A stretch of 8,188 nt of DNA from an uncultured archaeon (GTDB lineage Archaea; Aenigmatarchaeota; Aenigmatarchaeia; CG10238-14; SCSR01). A model generated the notes under the pieces. It did not search any database. It was not told the origin of the DNA and saw only the letters and a list, made by a program, of their open reading frames with translations. Position 1 is the first letter of the stretch, and every line of letters starts with the position of its first letter. Of this stretch, positions 5,940 through 8,188 are shown one piece after another. The position numbers were made by a program, and so were the translations under genes. The stretch spans positions 1 through 8,188 of the forward strand of contig CALIKW010000060.1 of the NCBI GenBank assembly GCA_938017915.1, written 5' to 3'.

Positions 5940-7271
5940 TTACTTCCCTCTTATAATCTTTAAGTATTTCCTAACAATTTCTGAATACTTTTTTACAATT
6001 TCTCTCAACCTTTTTTCATTCCTTGCTTCAGCACATAAATTTATTTCAGGCAAAGTTTGACTTAACCTTATCAAAACCCACTCAGATTTGTTAAGCTTCA
6101 CTTTAACTCCATCACCTACATCAATAGCTTTTGGGAATTTTTCCCTAAATTTCTCAATTAATTTTACCTTATTTTCATCATTTACGACATTTATGTAAAT
6201 CTTCTTTACAGGATTTAGCTTAACTTTTTTTATTAGTTCTTCAAGTGTCTTTCCAGTTTTGTTCAAGATTTTACATAAGTATAAAGTGGAAAGAATACCA
6301 TCAGAAAAAGGGTAAAAGATATTAAAATAAAAGTGGGAACTTTCTTCCCCAGCAAACAAAGCTCTTTCTTCCCATACTTTTTTTTCTATGAAGTTGTGGC
6401 CTATTCTACTCCACACTAATTTTCCATTTTTCTTTTTTACAAGCTTTTCTAGCCCACTCGCACAATCATGAGTTAAAACAATTTTTCCTTTTCTCTTAAG
6501 CAAATCTTCAATAAAAATTGCACACATTATGCTTGGATCTATTAAATCCCCTTTTGGATCTATGAAAAAGCTTCTATCTGCATCGCAATCTAACGCAACA
6601 CCAAAATCAACTTTCTCCTTTTTCACATTTTTTATTGCAAAATTCAAAATATTTCCAGCTTCAAATTTGTGAAAGCCGTATAAACTTGCATCAGGTTTTT
6701 CATGTAATGTAATTAAATTTAATCCCATATCCCTTAATATTGGTATTGCTTTACTTCCAGCTCCACCGAGAAAATCGATCAAAATTTTTCCTTTAACTTT
6801 TCCTATTTTATCCTTCAAAAATTTTGAGTAATCTTTTAAAGGATTTTTTTCCTTTCTAACCTTACCCTTTCCTTTAAGAAATCTTTCTGACTCAACAATT
6901 TTTTCAATAATTTTTATCTCTTTATCGCTAAAGCTTAATCCATTTGGCTTAAATAATTTTACTCCATTCCACTTTATTGGTGCATGACTTGCAGTTATAT
7001 AACAACCAAATGTTTTTTTCTTCCATGCATAAAAATAAGCAGCTGGATTTGGTATTATCCCAAGAAAAATTACGTTACAGCCAGTAGAAATTAATCCAGA
7101 AATGATATTTTTAGTTAAAGAAGGTGAGGAAGGTCTTGTGTCATATCCTACAGCAACAGTTTTTCTTCCTTTTAAAAAAGTTCCTAGGGCTTTGCCTATT
7201 TTAAGCGCTATTTCATCAGTTAAATCTTTCCCATAAATTCCTCTAATATCATAAGCTCTAAAAATGCTCAC
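5940..7271 (-). CDS. Phosphomannomutase/phosphoglucomutase (alpha-D-phosphohexomutase)
   Basis: This enzyme interconverts hexose 6-phosphate and 1-phosphate through a phosphoserine. The 443-residue length fits the family. It starts FRAYDIRGIYG. The active-site loop TASHAP places the phosphoserine at S95. The metal loop is DCDADR at 228-233, the sugar-recognition loop GEESSH at 308-313, and the C-terminal phosphate-binding loop RLSQTLP at 402-408. Several motif positions depart from the commonest forms: TASHNP becomes TASHAP, the GEMSGH-type loop becomes GEESSH, and the T-E-P/T-T-P motif becomes T-L-P. The serine, the three metal aspartates and the GExS recognition residues are kept, so activity is expected. 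The start is GTG at 7271 because no ATG lies near the conserved N-terminus, and a TATA-like element is centred about 27 bp upstream. It is first in an operon with the PfkB kinase and GH15 genes. Glucose versus mannose preference is not decided by sequence. Confidence 0.92.
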   Translation of the reverse strand: MSIFRAYDIRGIYGKDLTDEIALKIGKALGTFLKGRKTVAVGYDTRPSSPSLTKNIISGLISTGCNVIFLGIIPNPAAYFYAWKKKTFGCYITASHAPIKWNGVKLFKPNGLSFSDKEIKIIEKIVESERFLKGKGKVRKEKNPLKDYSKFLKDKIGKVKGKILIDFLGGAGSKAIPILRDMGLNLITLHEKPDASLYGFHKFEAGNILNFAIKNVKKEKVDFGVALDCDADRSFFIDPKGDLIDPSIMCAIFIEDLLKRKGKIVLTHDCASGLEKLVKKKNGKLVWSRIGHNFIEKKVWEERALFAGEESSHFYFNIFYPFSDGILSTLYLCKILNKTGKTLEELIKKVKLNPVKKIYINVVNDENKVKLIEKFREKFPKAIDVGDGVKVKLNKSEWVLIRLSQTLPEINLCAEARNEKRLREIVKKYSEIVRKYLKIIRGK

Positions 7272-7275
7272 GATA

Positions 7276-7285
7276 TTAAATTTAT
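7276..7285 (+). promoter_or_regulatory. Possible TATA box for the GalT-like gene
   Basis: An AT-rich TTAAATTTAT element is centred about 29 bp before the ATG at 7310 and would give a leaderless or nearly leaderless transcript. No ribosome binding site is visible between it and the ATG. It occupies the part of the 38-bp spacer nearest the divergent mutase start. Confidence 0.4.
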
Positions 7286-7295
7286 TTTCTAAAAC

Positions 7296-7301
7296 TATAA
7301 A
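7296..7301 (-). promoter_or_regulatory. Probable TATA box for the mutase-kinase-GH15 operon
   Basis: On the - strand this reads TTTATA within AGTTTATAG, centred about 27 bp before the GTG at 7271. That is the spacing expected for a leaderless archaeal message. It lies inside the 38-bp divergent spacer, between the possible TATA box and the start codon of the GalT-like gene. Confidence 0.5.
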
Positions 7302-7309
7302 CTAATTTT

Positions 7310-8188
7310 ATGATAACTTTTGAAAAGGAAATTATTAAAATAAAATTCAAAAGTCCTTTGACAAATTTTTCTGTTGTTGAAAATGAGGTGGAAATGAGGA
7401 AAGATCCTTTAACTTCAAGAATATGCAGAATAAATGTCGAAAGAGCAAAAAGGTTTAAGCAGGTTAAAATTCTTGAAGCTGGAATTGGAAAAATTGCTGA
7501 AAAAGTTAAGAGCAAATGCTTTTTTTGCCAGAAAAACATAGAGAAATTAACTCCAAAATTTTTTGGAATAAAGGAAAGGATTTCTAAGGGAAATTGTGTT
7601 ATTTTTCCAAATTTATTTCCTTTTGGTCAATACCATGCAGTTGTGGTTTTGGATAAGAAAAGGCATTACTTTCCCTTAAATAAGTTTAACTCGAAAGTGC
7701 TTTTAGATTCTTTTGAAGCAAGCATAGAGTTTTTTAAAATAGCAAATGAAAAAGATCCTGAATTCAGATTTCCGAGTATAAACTTTAACTTCCTTCCTTC
7801 GGCAGGGGCTTCAATTTTACATCCTCACTTTCAAATAACTTTAGATAAAAAACCAACTTTTTTCACGAAAATTCTAATAGAAAAAAGTTTTGAATATCAG
7901 AAAAAGTTTAAGTCAAATTTCTGGTTTGATATTATAAATGAAGAGAAAAGAATAGGAGAAAGGTTTATAGGTGAATTTGGAAGTTTTTCGTGGATAGCCG
8001 ATTTTGCTCCACTTAAAAATTACCAAGTCTCTGGTATAATTAATGAAAGAATTTCGAGTTTTGATAATGTGAAAAGAAAGCATCTAAAAGACTTATCTTT
8101 ATCCCTAGAATTGCTTTTCAAGAAATTGTATAAAAATGGGGTTAGAGCAATAAACTTTTCAATATTTTCAGGCCCTTTTAAAGAAGAT
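7310..8188 (+). CDS. galT: GalT-like hexose-1-phosphate nucleotidyltransferase, HIT superfamily (3' truncated by window edge)
   Basis: GalT enzymes move a nucleotidyl group between hexose 1-phosphates through a histidine-nucleotide intermediate. The frame is open from the ATG at 7310 to the right edge (293 residues visible) with no stop, so the gene continues outside. A likely zinc pair is CFFC at residues 70-73. The conserved PNLFPFGQYHAVVVL strand spans 100-114. The active-site block SAGASILHPHFQ ends at 175, with H173 the probable nucleophile and Q175 the conserved glutamine. The residue between them is Phe, where GalT proteins usually carry a small residue. The gene is divergent from the sugar operon. 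The superfamily is secure, but the substrate is not: UDP-galactose/glucose exchange, ADP-glucose phosphorylase-like or related activities are possible. Confidence 0.85.
   Translation, partial: MITFEKEIIKIKFKSPLTNFSVVENEVEMRKDPLTSRICRINVERAKRFKQVKILEAGIGKIAEKVKSKCFFCQKNIEKLTPKFFGIKERISKGNCVIFPNLFPFGQYHAVVVLDKKRHYFPLNKFNSKVLLDSFEASIEFFKIANEKDPEFRFPSINFNFLPSAGASILHPHFQITLDKKPTFFTKILIEKSFEYQKKFKSNFWFDIINEEKRIGERFIGEFGSFSWIADFAPLKNYQVSGIINERISSFDNVKRKHLKDLSLSLELLFKKLYKNGVRAINFSIFSGPFKED

Noticed and set aside
7282..7539. Open frame of 85 codons on the - strand
   Set aside because: It is antisense to the conserved 5' part of the GalT-like gene, and its hydrophobic composition is what the complement of AT-rich coding DNA gives.

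Overview
The window is compact, strongly AT-rich archaeal DNA. The archaeal assignment rests on several independent genes: S19e, L37Ae, RpoP, a PDCD5-like protein, prefoldin beta, an Rpp21-type RNase P subunit, archaeal SepF, a UPF0147 protein and an archaeal/eukaryotic-type glycyl-tRNA synthetase. Very short spacers, stop/start overlaps, TATA boxes about 27-31 nt before start codons, and shortened versions of PDCD5 and glucoamylase suggest a small-genome archaeon. A DPANN lineage is a plausible inference but is not proven by this window.

Layout. (1) At positions 1-1364, on the + strand, lies the 3' part of the glycyl-tRNA synthetase gene; its start is outside the window. (2) Positions 3702-1361, on the - strand, carry a dense information-processing cluster. 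Its order is rpp21 (rnp4), rps19e, PDCD5, rpl37ae, rpoP, prefoldin beta, UPF0147, sepF. From S19e to UPF0147 the genes overlap by 4 or 8 bases or are 4 bases apart, so they probably form one transcript with coupled translation. A canonical TATA box precedes rps19e, and weaker ones precede rpp21 and perhaps sepF. The sepF stop shares a TTAA tetranucleotide with the stop of the convergent GlyRS gene. (3) Positions 3703-3976 hold no intact gene. They contain the rpp21 promoter and, on the - strand, a possible decayed small two-helix membrane protein split over two frames. (4) Positions 7271-3977, on the - strand, hold a three-gene sugar operon: phosphomannomutase/phosphoglucomutase, PfkB-family sugar kinase, family GH15 glucoamylase-like hydrolase. 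Its junctions are a stop codon abutting the next start and an 8-base overlap. (5) From 7310 to the right edge, on the + strand, is a divergent GalT-like nucleotidyltransferase missing its 3' end. It shares a 38-bp promoter region with the sugar operon.

How the genes may work together. The left cluster supplies ribosome parts, RNA polymerase subunit P, tRNA processing, a chaperone and a cell-division protein. The right block reads as cytoplasmic glucan and hexose-phosphate metabolism. GH15 would release glucose from an alpha-glucan, the PfkB kinase could phosphorylate a sugar, the mutase would interconvert hexose 6- and 1-phosphates, and the GalT-like enzyme would link hexose 1-phosphate to a nucleotide-sugar pool. 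The exact substrates are inferred. I saw no mobile element, CRISPR array, tRNA or rRNA gene.
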